The notes under the pieces are model-generated. The model worked only from the letters and a program-made list of their open reading frames with translations. It had not been told where the DNA came from and did no database searches. Shown piece by piece: positions 26,406 to 35,798 of a stretch of 64,000 bases of DNA (its first letter is position 1; every line of letters begins with the position of its first letter). The position numbers and the translations under genes are program-made. The DNA comes from an uncultured Lachnospiraceae bacterium. Its GTDB lineage: Bacteria; Bacillota; Clostridia; Lachnospirales; Lachnospiraceae. The DNA lies in NCBI GenBank assembly GCA_947382415.1, contig CANCYO010000010.1, positions 3,841-67,840 on the forward strand, written 5' to 3'.

Positions 26406-28250
26406 ATGAAGCGGATCAGGAATTGGATCATGAAGATGAGTATTCGGCAGAAGCTGTTTTTTTACAGCTATATGATCATCACGCCTATTTTGCTGTTGAT
26501 CAGTTTCCTGCTCCTGGCTCATAACTATCAGTCGGCAATGCAGAGTGAAGAGGATCGATGCATTCAGAGTGTGCAGGGTGTATCGGACAGTATCGGTGTG
26601 CTGCAGAAGAATATTGTGGAGATGGGTACCTATATCAGTATCAATGAAGAGATCAGGCACATATTGACTATGTCCGAAACGGATGAGTTGAATCATGATG
26701 CCAGACTCTGGCTGAATCATGCACCGATGCGAATCATACAGGATATGGTAGCTATCGACGGTCAGATTAAAACAGTCGCCATTTATCCTGAAAACGGTGT
26801 CAATCCTTATCTCAGATGCGTTGACCGTTCTTCTTATATCAGTGATATCGGTCAGGTGAGGCAGCAGGAGATTTACGCACTTGCAGTGCAGGAAAAGGGA
26901 ATCTTTCTCTGGCAGAGAGTTGGACGATATCAGTCAGATACCTATGAGTTTAACCAAAGCGATAAAATTGTGATGTATCGTGAGATTTATGATCTGGCGC
27001 GGAAAAATAAACTGGGCTATCTTGTGATCGGATCATCAGCGGAGATGTTTGACGGAATTTGTCAGAATTCTTTGAGTGACCGTCAGGAGTCGGTAGTAGT
27101 GCTGAGCCAATACGGCGCCGAGCTTGTGCGCTGCGGTAATATAGAGGATAAGATCGTGTCGGAGATTATCGCGGAGAGTTGTTTGCAGCCTGCGGGGAAG
27201 AAACTGATTCAGAGCAGTACCCGGGGAAATTATAATATTTATCAGTGCCGTGACAGGGAGACAGGAACAGTCATCTACAAGATTGTGCGCAGGGTGGGGT
27301 GGAAGGATCTGAGTAACACGATCATTTATGCGCCGTTGGCGTTATTGATCGGATTCCTGATCGGAATGTATACGGTTCTGATGTTGATTTCCAATATTGT
27401 TTCCAAGCCGCTGCATACGCTGCGCATTGCCATGGATAAATTTAAAAAGGGAGACTTCAGCCAAAAGGTAGAAGTGATGACTCAGGACGAAGTGGGTGAA
27501 GCTTCGGCATGCTTTAACAGTATGGTGGATGATATCAGAGAATTGATCAATAGAAATTATGTGATGGCGTTAAAAGAGAGGGAGAGCGAACTGGATGCTC
27601 TTCAGGCCCAGATCAATCCTCACTTTCTGTATAATACATTGGACTCTTTGTACTGGAAAGCAACGGAGTCCGGAAATGAGGAGATTGCAGAGGATATTTT
27701 TTCGCTTTCCCAATTATTCCGGCTGGTTTTGAACAGAGGAAACGGTATTGTGACGGTACGGATGGAAGCGGAATTATTGGAGCGCTACCTTCATATCCAG
27801 AGAATGCGATTCGGAAAGCGTCTGGAATATCAGATATCGCTTGATGAAGCGCTCCTGGAGGAGGAGATACCGAAACTGATTCTGCAGCCTTTTGTAGAGA
27901 ATGCAATTGTACATGGATTTGAAAGGGTTGACGGCAGCTTTACTTTGTCTGTTGTCGGAAAGAAAGAAGCAGACCGTATGATTTTCCGGATTAAGGATAC
28001 GGGTGTCGGCATGAGTGAGGAACAGCTCGAGGCTGTCTGGGACATTGAGGATAGCCGGAAATATGCGAGCCAGCGCATTGGGGGATATGCCATCAAAAAT
28101 GTAAAGAAGCGTCTCGAGCTTATATATCATGAGAATTACAGACTTCACATTGAGAGCATGGTGGGAAGAGGGACTGAGGTGACGGTTTCCGTTCCCTGCG
28201 GATTAAAGGAGACCGGAGAGTATGGGTATCAAATTACTGATTGCGGATGA
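26406..28250 (+). CDS. YesM/LytS-type sensor histidine kinase
   Basis: A 614-residue membrane sensor: transmembrane helix 1 (about 17-38), an extracellular sensor region (about 40-300), helix 2 (about 307-330), HAMP (about 331-383), and a His_kinase domain with phospho-acceptor His406 in QINPHFLYNTLDSL. The HATPase_c domain follows, with FVENAIVHGFE (N box) and DTGVGM (G1). This class pairs with AraC-type response regulators next to CUT1 sugar importers and senses the imported sugar or its binding protein. It overlaps the regulator gene by 29 bp. Confidence 0.95.
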   Translation: MKRIRNWIMKMSIRQKLFFYSYMIITPILLLISFLLLAHNYQSAMQSEEDRCIQSVQGVSDSIGVLQKNIVEMGTYISINEEIRHILTMSETDELNHDARLWLNHAPMRIIQDMVAIDGQIKTVAIYPENGVNPYLRCVDRSSYISDIGQVRQQEIYALAVQEKGIFLWQRVGRYQSDTYEFNQSDKIVMYREIYDLARKNKLGYLVIGSSAEMFDGICQNSLSDRQESVVVLSQYGAELVRCGNIEDKIVSEIIAESCLQPAGKKLIQSSTRGNYNIYQCRDRETGTVIYKIVRRVGWKDLSNTIIYAPLALLIGFLIGMYTVLMLISNIVSKPLHTLRIAMDKFKKGDFSQKVEVMTQDEVGEASACFNSMVDDIRELINRNYVMALKERESELDALQAQINPHFLYNTLDSLYWKATESGNEEIAEDIFSLSQLFRLVLNRGNGIVTVRMEAELLERYLHIQRMRFGKRLEYQISLDEALLEEEIPKLILQPFVENAIVHGFERVDGSFTLSVVGKKEADRMIFRIKDTGVGMSEEQLEAVWDIEDSRKYASQRIGGYAIKNVKKRLELIYHENYRLHIESMVGRGTEVTVSVPCGLKETGEYGYQITDCG

Positions 28251-28956
28251 TGAGGACACGATTCGAAATGGAATCGCAAAGTATATACAACTGCATACGG
28301 ACCGTTTTGATAAAATATATGTGGCAGCTAACGGGCAGGAGGCTTTGGATATTATATTCCGGGATAAGCCGGATATCATGTTCCTGGATGTCTGTATGCC
28401 TTTGCTGGACGGTATCGAAGTGATGCAGGAAGCAAGACGTGCGGATATATTGCCGTATACGATGATTTTGAGCGGATATGACGAATTTAGATATTGCCAG
28501 CAGGCATTGCGTCTGGGCGCCAGGGAATATTTGCTCAAGCCGGTGCGCTCCTCTGAAATTCTGCAGATGGTGAACCGGGCGGCGGATGAATTGTTCGGGA
28601 CCCATAAGGATATCAATGCTGAGCCGGAGGGTGAGAAAAACCATTTGGTAGATCTGGCACGGGAATATGTAGAAGAGCATTATTATGAGAATATCATGCT
28701 GGCGGATGTGGCACAGAGGGTTGGCATATCCGCGGGGTATCTCTCTACGCTTTTTCAGAGACAGTTGTCAAAAGGCTTTGTGGATTATCTCAATGAGATC
28801 CGCATCGAGCATGCCTGTACTTATTTGCGGCAAAATTATCTGAAGACTTATGAGATTGCCTACAAGGTGGGATTTAAGGATGAGAAATACTTTTCAAAGG
28901 TATTTAAGAAGCTTAAGGGGCAGTCTCCCTCAGAGTATCGCAGATTAAATCAGTAA
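28222..28956 (+). CDS. YesN-type response regulator, AraC family
   Basis: A 244-residue regulator: receiver domain (1-120) with the acidic pocket DDED near residues 9-12, phospho-acceptor Asp56 in FLDVCMP, and the Lys in LLKPV. The C-terminal two-helix AraC DNA-binding domain (about 145-244) contains IAYKVGFKDEKYFSKVFKKLKGQSPSEYR. It most likely activates the preceding importer and the GH30 gene when the kinase senses the sugar. Confidence 0.95.
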   Translation: MGIKLLIADDEDTIRNGIAKYIQLHTDRFDKIYVAANGQEALDIIFRDKPDIMFLDVCMPLLDGIEVMQEARRADILPYTMILSGYDEFRYCQQALRLGAREYLLKPVRSSEILQMVNRAADELFGTHKDINAEPEGEKNHLVDLAREYVEEHYYENIMLADVAQRVGISAGYLSTLFQRQLSKGFVDYLNEIRIEHACTYLRQNYLKTYEIAYKVGFKDEKYFSKVFKKLKGQSPSEYRRLNQ

Positions 28957-28983
28957 ACAGAACAGGAGGTTGAAAATCTATAC

Positions 28984-30348
28984 ATGAAACCGATAAAATT
29001 AAAAGTTATCAGTACATTTTATAAAGAAAATGAGAGATGCCGTGAAGAGAAGGAGCTGGCCTTGCTGCCGGACGGCGGAGAGGAGAATTACCTGTTGAAT
29101 CTGTATCCTTCTGTCACCTATCAGATATTTGAAGGCTTTGGCGGAGCGTTGACGGAGTCAGCGGGATATGTTTATGGGCAGATGGACCAGAAGCAGAAGG
29201 ATCGAATGCTTCAGGAGTATTTTTCGGCGGATCAGATGGGGTATCGCATGGTGCGTGTTCCCATTGACAGCTGTGATTTTTCGCTTGGACATTATGAGGC
29301 AGTGGCCAGGGACACAGATAAGGCGTTTGAGAGTTTTCAGCTGGAGAGAGTGGAACAGACTATTTTCCCGCTGTTGAATGATGCACAGAAAGCATATGGC
29401 GGGAAACTGGAGATCATGCTGACGCCGTGGAGTCCGCCCGCATATATGAAAAATAATGGCGACAGGAACCATGGCGGTGAGTTAAAGCAGGAATACAAAA
29501 AGGTGTGGGCAGATTATATCTGCCGGTATATTAAAGAATATCAAAAACGCGGTTATCTGGTGCGGCGCATCAGTCTGCAGAATGAACCGAAGGCAGTACA
29601 GACATGGGATTCATGTATCTATACGACCCAACAGGAGAAAGAATTTTTGCGGGACTATATGTGGCCGGCATTACAGCAAAACGGGTTGGAAAATATAGAG
29701 GTGTTTATATGGGATCACAATAAGGAGCGCGTCTATGAGCGTGCCTGCGGAATCATAGATGAAACGACTTCCCATATGGTGGCAGGGATTGCGTTTCACT
29801 GGTACAGCGGCGATCATTTTGAAGCGCTGGGTATGATACATGACAGATTTCCGGACAAGAAACTGATCTTGTCGGAGGCCTGTATCGAATACAGTAAGTT
29901 TGCAGCCGATGATGTTCTGAAAAACGCGCAAAAATACGCACACGATATAATTGGCAATATGAACCACGGCATGAACGGTTTTTATGACTGGAATATTGTG
30001 CTCGATGAATTGGGTGGGCCCAATCATGTGGGGAATTTCTGTGATGCGCCATTTTTGTATGATACAAATAAAAAAGCATTGATCAGGAGAAATACTGCAG
30101 ATTATTTATGGCATTTTACACATTTTATTAAGCCGGGAGCAACGCGGATCGGCTTCAGCTGCTATTCGGATGAACCGGAGGCGACAGCATTTCTAAATCC
30201 CGACGGACGGCTTGCGCTTGTGCTGCTCAACAGGACGTGTCATGATATACGGGTCAATCTACGGCTGGAAAATACAATGGCGGAGCTTTGGATAAAACCG
30301 AATTCCATTGTTACGGCAGTGTCGGATCAGACGCTTCGGGTTTCCTGA
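28984..30348 (+). CDS. Glycoside hydrolase family 30 enzyme (intracellular)
   Basis: A 454-residue GH30 enzyme without signal peptide, so it acts on imported sugar. The signature FEGFGGALTESAG is near residue 50; the acid/base is Glu201 in SLQNEPK and the nucleophile Glu298 in LILSEACIEY. A C-terminal beta-sandwich (about 375-454) completes the family fold. GH30 includes beta-glucosylceramidases, beta-1,6-glucanases and beta-xylosidases; context (importer plus sensor) favours hydrolysis of a short beta-gluco- or xylo-oligosaccharide, but the exact linkage cannot be read. AGGAGG at 28964-28969 is 14 bp from the ATG, rather long spacing. Confidence 0.93.
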   Translation: MKPIKLKVISTFYKENERCREEKELALLPDGGEENYLLNLYPSVTYQIFEGFGGALTESAGYVYGQMDQKQKDRMLQEYFSADQMGYRMVRVPIDSCDFSLGHYEAVARDTDKAFESFQLERVEQTIFPLLNDAQKAYGGKLEIMLTPWSPPAYMKNNGDRNHGGELKQEYKKVWADYICRYIKEYQKRGYLVRRISLQNEPKAVQTWDSCIYTTQQEKEFLRDYMWPALQQNGLENIEVFIWDHNKERVYERACGIIDETTSHMVAGIAFHWYSGDHFEALGMIHDRFPDKKLILSEACIEYSKFAADDVLKNAQKYAHDIIGNMNHGMNGFYDWNIVLDELGGPNHVGNFCDAPFLYDTNKKALIRRNTADYLWHFTHFIKPGATRIGFSCYSDEPEATAFLNPDGRLALVLLNRTCHDIRVNLRLENTMAELWIKPNSIVTAVSDQTLRVS

Positions 30349-30388
30349 CAAATTTCATTTTAAAGTTTATTCTGATTCAAAATAGTTA

Positions 30389-30421
30389 TTGACAATGCCG
30401 CCTCACAATGGGTAATATAAT
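30389..30421 (+). promoter_or_regulatory. Sigma-A-type promoter upstream of the ABC exporter
   Basis: TTGACA at 30389-30394; TAATAT at 30413-30418 (18-bp spacer) overlaps a perfect TATAAT at 30416-30421 (21-bp spacer). The best pairing is ambiguous, but this is the only strong promoter in the 231-bp gap after the GH30 gene. Confidence 0.6.
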
Positions 30422-30470
30422 AGAGGATGAACAGAGAAACCGACAATTGAATGCAATGAGAAACTGATGA

Positions 30471-30500
30471 AAAGGAGATACCTTATGGGCTATCTCCTTT
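30471..30500 (+). promoter_or_regulatory. Leader stem-loop enclosing a ribosome binding site and a short leader ORF
   Basis: AAAGGAGATA (30471-30480) pairs perfectly with TATCTCCTTT (30491-30500), 10-nt loop. The left arm is an ideal ribosome binding site, and an ATG in the loop (30485) opens a 13-codon ORF (MGYLLLKFVNAVH) that ends in the downstream 14-bp repeats. It may be an attenuator or leader peptide for the ABC exporter. No long U-tract follows, so a plain terminator is less likely. Confidence 0.4.
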
Positions 30501-30510
30501 TGAAGTTTGT

Positions 30511-30566
30511 GAATGCAGTACATTGAATGCAGTACATTGAATGCAGTACATTGAATGCAGTACATA
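30511..30566. repeat. 14-bp tandem repeat, four copies
   Basis: Four head-to-tail copies of GAATGCAGTACATT (the last differs at the final base) lie immediately upstream of the ribosome binding site of the exporter gene. Copy-number change would alter the leader by 14 nt per unit. Confidence 0.95.
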
Positions 30567-30579
30567 AGGAGAGAGATCC

Positions 30580-32340
30580 ATGAGACTGATGCTTCATTAC
30601 ATCAAAAAACACACAGGCATGTTTCAGACGGCGGTGGCATTTCTTACCGTGGAGACGTTTGCGGATCTGCTGCAGCCCACGTTTATGTCCTATATTGTGG
30701 ACAGGGGAGTAAAAGGACAGGAGCCGGGGCTGATCATCAGGTATGGTCTGATCATGCTGGGGATAACCGCTACGGGGGCTGTGGGGGCCGTGGTGCGCAA
30801 TATTTATGCCAGCAGGACTTCACAGCTCATCGGAAAAGAGATCAGGCTGGCTGTCTATGAGAAGGTACAGACCCTGTCCTATGAGAATATTGACCGGCTG
30901 CAGCCGGCATCCATCATCACCAGAATCACCAACGATGTGACACAGATGCAGAACTTCATTAACGGTATCATGAGGATCATGCTGAAGGCTCCGGTGACCT
31001 GTATCGGAGCGGTGATTCTGATCATTCTCCAGATGCCCGGGCTGCTGCCTTTGATGCTGTTAATCTTAATCTGTGCCGGACTGCTGATCTATGGCAATAT
31101 GAAACTGGGGTATCCCCGGTTTGACAGAATGCAGAGAAAGCTGGATGAATTAAACCGCGTCAGCAGAGAATTCCTGAGCGCTGTCCGGGTGGTCAAGGCT
31201 TTCCGGGCGGAGGATCAGGAGCGGGAGAAGTTTGAGGATGCCTCAGGGCAGTTTTCGGAGGCAGGTATCTCTTCCATGCGTGTCATGGCTGTATTTGGCC
31301 CGCTGATCAATCTGACCGTCAACGCGGGAATTGTGATGATGCTGTGGCTTTCCGGGCGGGAACCGGCGGGAGAGATCGGGCGGCTGATGGCCTGCGTCAA
31401 TTATATGACACAGGTGTTGTTTTCGCTGGGTATGGTGTCCAATATCTTAAACTCCGCGGTCCGTGCTGCGGCATCCTCTGCCAGAGTGCAGGAGATCCTG
31501 AGCGAGACGCCGGCCCAGCGGGATGCGGAGGAGAGCGAAGCCTTACAGATGCAGGCATTGGAGGGCAGTATTGTGTTCCGGCAGGTGACTTTTTCTTATG
31601 CGGGCGCATCCCGCCCGGCGGTGCGTGATGCGAGCTTCTCGATTAAAGCGGGAGAGACCGTGGGTATCATCGGGCCCACCGGTTCGGGCAAATCCACATT
31701 GGTGAATCTGGTTCCACGGTTTTATGATGCCACCCGGGGTCAGGTGCTGGCAGGGGGATGGGATGTGACGCAGATGCCCGTGGCAAAGCTCAGGCAGATG
31801 ATAGCCGTAGCGCCACAGAAAGCGCTGCTTTTCTCAGGCACGATACAGGAGAATCTGCGCTGGGGAGATAAGCAGGCTTCCCTGGAGGATATCCGCCGGG
31901 CGGCGGAGGCGGCCTGTGCGGAAGAGTTTGTGGCGAAGATGCCGGAAGGGTACGACACGCTGCTGGGACAGGGAGGGGTCAATCTCTCCGGCGGCCAGAA
32001 GCAGCGGCTGTCCATCGCCAGAGCCCTGCTGAAAAAACCGCGGATATTGATTCTGGACGATTGCACCAGCGCGCTGGATGCCACTACCGAGGCGCAGGTG
32101 TTAGCGGGAATCCGCAGAGAGTCCGCAGGCATGACGGTGCTGCTGGTGAGCCAGAGGATATCCACGGTCATGAAGGCCGATCATATTCTCTGTATGGAGG
32201 ACGGCAGGATATGCGGTTTCGGTTCTCATGAGGAGCTTATGGCAGACTGTGAGCCTTACAGAGCCATTTACCGTTCTCAGATCGGAGACGACAGTCTGAC
32301 GGTAACGGCAGCCGGAGAAGGAGGAAACATTCATGGTTAA
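30580..32340 (+). CDS. ABC exporter half-transporter, degenerate-site subunit
   Basis: A 586-residue exporter subunit: six-helix transmembrane domain (about 1-320) and ATPase domain. Walker A is GPTGSGKST (about 360), signature LSGGQKQRLS (about 468), and Walker B ends LILDDCTSALD, with Asp where the catalytic Glu normally sits. This is typical of one chain of heterodimeric exporters (TM287/288, BmrCD, LmrCD). Its partner gene overlaps by 8 bp. Likely efflux of drugs, peptides or lipids; substrate unknown. Confidence 0.93.
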   Translation: MRLMLHYIKKHTGMFQTAVAFLTVETFADLLQPTFMSYIVDRGVKGQEPGLIIRYGLIMLGITATGAVGAVVRNIYASRTSQLIGKEIRLAVYEKVQTLSYENIDRLQPASIITRITNDVTQMQNFINGIMRIMLKAPVTCIGAVILIILQMPGLLPLMLLILICAGLLIYGNMKLGYPRFDRMQRKLDELNRVSREFLSAVRVVKAFRAEDQEREKFEDASGQFSEAGISSMRVMAVFGPLINLTVNAGIVMMLWLSGREPAGEIGRLMACVNYMTQVLFSLGMVSNILNSAVRAAASSARVQEILSETPAQRDAEESEALQMQALEGSIVFRQVTFSYAGASRPAVRDASFSIKAGETVGIIGPTGSGKSTLVNLVPRFYDATRGQVLAGGWDVTQMPVAKLRQMIAVAPQKALLFSGTIQENLRWGDKQASLEDIRRAAEAACAEEFVAKMPEGYDTLLGQGGVNLSGGQKQRLSIARALLKKPRILILDDCTSALDATTEAQVLAGIRRESAGMTVLLVSQRISTVMKADHILCMEDGRICGFGSHEELMADCEPYRAIYRSQIGDDSLTVTAAGEGGNIHG

Positions 32341-34174
32341 GAATATGAACACACCGCCCTCGCAATTGGGCCGTGGGAGAGGTATCCCGGCCGTGAAGCC
32401 CAAGGATATGAAAGGTACGTTGATCAGGCTGTGGCAGTTGACTGAGGGTCATCGGGGAGGATTGGGGTGGATCCTGTTTTTGTCTGCTCTGGCATCGGGA
32501 TCGGCTGTTCTGTCCCCGTATTTCATCGGCCGGGCGGTCAATTGTATTGATGCCGGAGAACCGGGTTTACGGCTGCTGGCAATTCTGGCGGCGTTGTATC
32601 TGGGAGACTGGCTGATCCGGTTCCTGCAGCAATTTCTGATGGCGGGAATCGGGCAGAGGATGATCCTGCATATCCGCACCAGCCTGTTTGGTCATATGGA
32701 GAAGCTTCCGCTGTCCTTTTTTGACACCAGACAACATGGTGAGCTGATGAGCCGGCTGACCAATGATGTGGACAATATCAGCGTCACCATATCGGATTCC
32801 CTGACTCAGCTTATGATGTACGGATTCACCATCACGGGGATTTTCTGCGTCATGGTCTGCATGAGTCCTCTGCTCACTGTCATCGCGCTCTTTGCAGTGT
32901 GTCTGATCTTTTTGCTGACCCGGGCCGTGACGAAGCGGACGAAGGTGTTGTTTGGGCAGCAGCAGGCTATCCTGGGAAAGCTTAACGGTCAGGTGGAGGA
33001 GAGCATATCCGGGATCAACATGGTCAAGGCTTTCGGTCAGGAGCGGGAAATGACAGAAAAGTTCATGGAGAACAACGACGCTTTCTGCCAGGTAGCTACC
33101 AGGGCTCAGATTGCTTCCGGCTACCTGATGCCCATGATGAATGTGATCAATAATCTGACCTATGTGCTGATCGCCATTGCCAGCGGCGTGATGGCTCTGA
33201 AAGGGAGGCTCACCGTGGGCGATATATCCAGCTTTTTATTGTATTCCAGACAGTTTTCCCGGCCTTTTGTGGAGATTGCAAATATTTACAACAATTTCCA
33301 GACGGCGGTAGCGGGGGCGGAGCGTATCATAGAGATACTGGACGAGGCCTGCGAGCCGGAGGACGCGGCCGGGGCAAGAAGCGCCGTGGGAGTGCGGGGA
33401 GCCGTGAGCTTTTGCGATGTGACCTTCGGCTACCGGCCGGATAAGCCGGTTCTGCGGCATATCAATCTGGAGATTCCGGCGGGTACCAGAGTGGCGGTGG
33501 TGGGGCCCACAGGTTCGGGGAAGACGACACTGATCAATCTTCTCACCCGGTTTTATGATGTGCAGGAGGGAAGCATTCTGCTGGATGGCCATGATCTGCG
33601 GGAGTACCGGCTGGGAGAGTTGCGCAGAGCCTTTGGCGTGGTGCTTCAGGATACGGCGCTTTTCGGTGTTTCCGTGCGGGAAAATATCGGATATGGACAT
33701 GGCGGCGCGCGTGACGGAGAGTCTGACAATATGACTGGCGGTGCGCGTGGTCATGTGTCCATGGAAGAGATCGAGAAGGCGGCAGGGATTGCCGGGGCGG
33801 ATGGTTTTATCAGGAGACTTCCGCAAGGGTATGAGACGGTGCTGCATCAGGGCGGCGCAGAGCTGAGCCAGGGAGAGCGGCAGTTGTTGACGATCGCCAG
33901 GGCAGTGCTGGATCAGGCCCCCATCATGATCCTGGATGAGGCCACCAGCTCCGTGGACACGGTGACAGAACAGCATATCCGTCAGGCAATGCTGACCATC
34001 ACCCGGGGGCGGACTTCCTTTCTCATCGCCCACCGCCTGTCCACGATAAGGGATTCGGACCTGATTCTGCTGATTCGGGACGGAGAGATAAAAGAGCAGG
34101 GTACCCACCGGCAGCTTATGGCACTGGAGGGAGAGTACGCGCAGATGTACCTGACCCAGATGGGGCAGATATAA
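32333..34174 (+). CDS. ABC exporter half-transporter, catalytic-site subunit
   Basis: A 613-residue partner of the preceding gene. Transmembrane domain about 50-350; Walker A GPTGSGKTT, signature LSQGERQLLT, Walker B IMILDEATSSVD with the canonical Glu. The N-terminal extension of about 25 residues before the first helix is usual for the longer chain of such heterodimers. An insert rich in Gly and Asp lies between Walker A and the signature (HGGARDGESDNMTGGARG, about residue 460-477). Translational coupling to the first subunit ensures 1:1 synthesis. Confidence 0.94.
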   Translation: MVKNMNTPPSQLGRGRGIPAVKPKDMKGTLIRLWQLTEGHRGGLGWILFLSALASGSAVLSPYFIGRAVNCIDAGEPGLRLLAILAALYLGDWLIRFLQQFLMAGIGQRMILHIRTSLFGHMEKLPLSFFDTRQHGELMSRLTNDVDNISVTISDSLTQLMMYGFTITGIFCVMVCMSPLLTVIALFAVCLIFLLTRAVTKRTKVLFGQQQAILGKLNGQVEESISGINMVKAFGQEREMTEKFMENNDAFCQVATRAQIASGYLMPMMNVINNLTYVLIAIASGVMALKGRLTVGDISSFLLYSRQFSRPFVEIANIYNNFQTAVAGAERIIEILDEACEPEDAAGARSAVGVRGAVSFCDVTFGYRPDKPVLRHINLEIPAGTRVAVVGPTGSGKTTLINLLTRFYDVQEGSILLDGHDLREYRLGELRRAFGVVLQDTALFGVSVRENIGYGHGGARDGESDNMTGGARGHVSMEEIEKAAGIAGADGFIRRLPQGYETVLHQGGAELSQGERQLLTIARAVLDQAPIMILDEATSSVDTVTEQHIRQAMLTITRGRTSFLIAHRLSTIRDSDLILLIRDGEIKEQGTHRQLMALEGEYAQMYLTQMGQI

Positions 34175-34189
34175 GCTCTTTTTGGTGTT

Positions 34190-34231
34190 CTGTCAGAGAC
34201 CGGGCAGAAACTGTCAGAGACTGAGCAGAAA
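34190..34231. repeat. 21-bp tandem duplication at the 3' end of the NSS transporter gene
   Basis: Two adjacent 21-bp units beginning CTGTCAGAGAC and ending GCAGAAA differ at two positions. The duplication covers the last codons and stop of the minus-strand transporter and the gap to the convergent exporter gene. Confidence 0.85.
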
Positions 34232-35566
34232 CACGACCAAAACAATGACGGGCAATACATAGGTCATATACAGTCTCATCCACCGGGCGAGTTTTAATCC
34301 CTTTCCCTGATTGGCCTCAGCCATAAGCTTATCCCAGCCCCAGCCATAGCGGCTGGTGGCAAAGACTACATAGATCAGACTTCCAAGAGGCAGGAACAGA
34401 TTGCTGACCAGAAAATCCTCCAGATCCAGCACTGTTGATCCGGCGCCTCTTGGCTGGAAACCGGATAACAGATTATATCCGGCGGCGCAGGGAAGGGACA
34501 GCACGATCAGGATAATTGCATTGAGATAACAGGCCTTTTTTCTGGTCCATTTGAACAAATCCATACAGCAGGAGATGATGTTTTCAAAAACCGCCAGAAC
34601 TGTGGAGAAAGCGGCAAAAAACATAAAGATAAAAAACAGGCTTCCCCAGAGCCGTCCTGCCGGCATATGATTAAAAATATTGGGCAGGGTCACAAAGATA
34701 AGGCCAGGGCCGCTGTCAGGACTGACACCGTAGGCAAAGCAGGCCGGAAAGATAATAAGCCCGGAGACAAAAGCCACAAAGGTGTCCAGTACGCCTACAT
34801 TGACGGCTTCTCCCAGGAGCGCTCTTTCCTTTCCGATATAGCTTCCCCAGATAGCCATGGCGCCGATTCCAAGACTCAGCGTAAAGAAAGCCTGCGTCAT
34901 GGCTCCCAGCAGCACACTGCCGATTCCAAGCTCTGTCATCCGGGCAAAATCAGGAAGAAGATAAAAGCGAAGGCCGTCGCCTGAGCCTTCCAGCAAAATG
35001 CTGTTGACTGCCAGGATCACCATGATGGCCAACAGCGCCAGCATCATAAATTTGCTGACCTTTTCCAGTCCGTTCTGCAGTCCTATGGAACAGATGCCGA
35101 ATCCCAGCAATACGACAATGACCATGAAACCGATCATTCCGTACGGATCAGCCAGCATATTGTCAAAGATACTGCCCACGGCCTCCACATCCTGATCCGT
35201 AAAGCGTCCGCCGGCCATGTAAAAAAAGTAATGGAGCATCCAGCCGGCCACGGTAGTGTAAAACATCATGAGAAGGTAGTTGCCTGCCATGGCGGCATAC
35301 CCGTGCAGATGCCATTTCTGGCCCGGTTTTTCCAGTGCATTATATAATTTAACGGGACTTTTACGGGATGCGCGGCCCAGTGAAAATTCAATGGTCATCA
35401 CGGGGATTCCCAGAATAACAAGAAAAAACAGATAACAGAGCACAAAGGCTCCGCCGCCGTACTGTCCCACCATGTAGGGAAATTTCCAGACATTGCCGAT
35501 ACCGATGGCACAGCCTGCGCTGAGCAGGATAAAACCAAGGCGGCTTCCCAGACGTTCTCGTTCCAT
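34214..35566 (-). CDS. Sodium-dependent transporter, NSS (SNF) family
   Basis: A 450-residue transporter with 11-12 helices. The signature GCAIGIGNVWKFPY near the N-terminus corresponds to the GNIWRFPY substrate/sodium site of LeuT-type transporters. Bacterial members carry amino acids (Trp, Tyr, Leu, Met) with Na+. I take ATG 35566, preceded by GGAGGAG; a TTG 15 bp upstream is part of that ribosome binding site. It is convergent to the ABC exporter and stands alone. Confidence 0.93.
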   Translation of the reverse strand: MERERLGSRLGFILLSAGCAIGIGNVWKFPYMVGQYGGGAFVLCYLFFLVILGIPVMTIEFSLGRASRKSPVKLYNALEKPGQKWHLHGYAAMAGNYLLMMFYTTVAGWMLHYFFYMAGGRFTDQDVEAVGSIFDNMLADPYGMIGFMVIVVLLGFGICSIGLQNGLEKVSKFMMLALLAIMVILAVNSILLEGSGDGLRFYLLPDFARMTELGIGSVLLGAMTQAFFTLSLGIGAMAIWGSYIGKERALLGEAVNVGVLDTFVAFVSGLIIFPACFAYGVSPDSGPGLIFVTLPNIFNHMPAGRLWGSLFFIFMFFAAFSTVLAVFENIISCCMDLFKWTRKKACYLNAIILIVLSLPCAAGYNLLSGFQPRGAGSTVLDLEDFLVSNLFLPLGSLIYVVFATSRYGWGWDKLMAEANQGKGLKLARWMRLYMTYVLPVIVLVVFLLSL

Positions 35567-35665
35567 ATCGATCTCCTCCAAATAAAAAGCGTATTACTGA
35601 TTAGTTTAACATCTGACGCACATTTCGTCAAATTTTATCCCCGCATGGGAATTTCCATTATTTTG

Positions 35666-35695
35666 TTGACTTGAACCTGCTTGCCGCGGGATAAT
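35666..35695 (+). promoter_or_regulatory. Sigma-A-type promoter of the HMCES gene
   Basis: TTGACT (35666-35671), 18-bp spacer, GATAAT (35690-35695). The predicted leader of about 95 nt contains a three-copy 12-bp repeat. No LexA-like box was seen over this promoter. Confidence 0.55.
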
Positions 35696-35742
35696 ACTTG
35701 TAGTTGTGTCACGGATGATCGCTGTGGGCGCGGGAAAATATG

Positions 35743-35778
35743 TTCAGAAATATATTCAGAGATATATTCAAAGATATC
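35743..35778. repeat. 12-bp tandem repeat, three copies
   Basis: TTCAGAAATATA, TTCAGAGATATA and TTCAAAGATATC follow one another in the leader of the HMCES gene, ending 20 bp before its start codon. Confidence 0.8.
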
Positions 35779-35798
35779 TTTAAAGGGAAGTGAGATTT

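Noticed and set aside
30511..30566. Direct repeats as a possible CRISPR array
   Set aside because: Units are 14 bp, directly adjacent without spacers, and there are no cas genes.
30580..34174. Loss of the catalytic Glu in the first exporter subunit as a defect
   Set aside because: Asp at this position is the rule in heterodimeric exporters with one degenerate site; the partner has the canonical Glu.
34190..34231. The 21-bp duplication as a shared terminator of the convergent genes
   Set aside because: The copies are direct, not inverted, and form no stable hairpin by eye.
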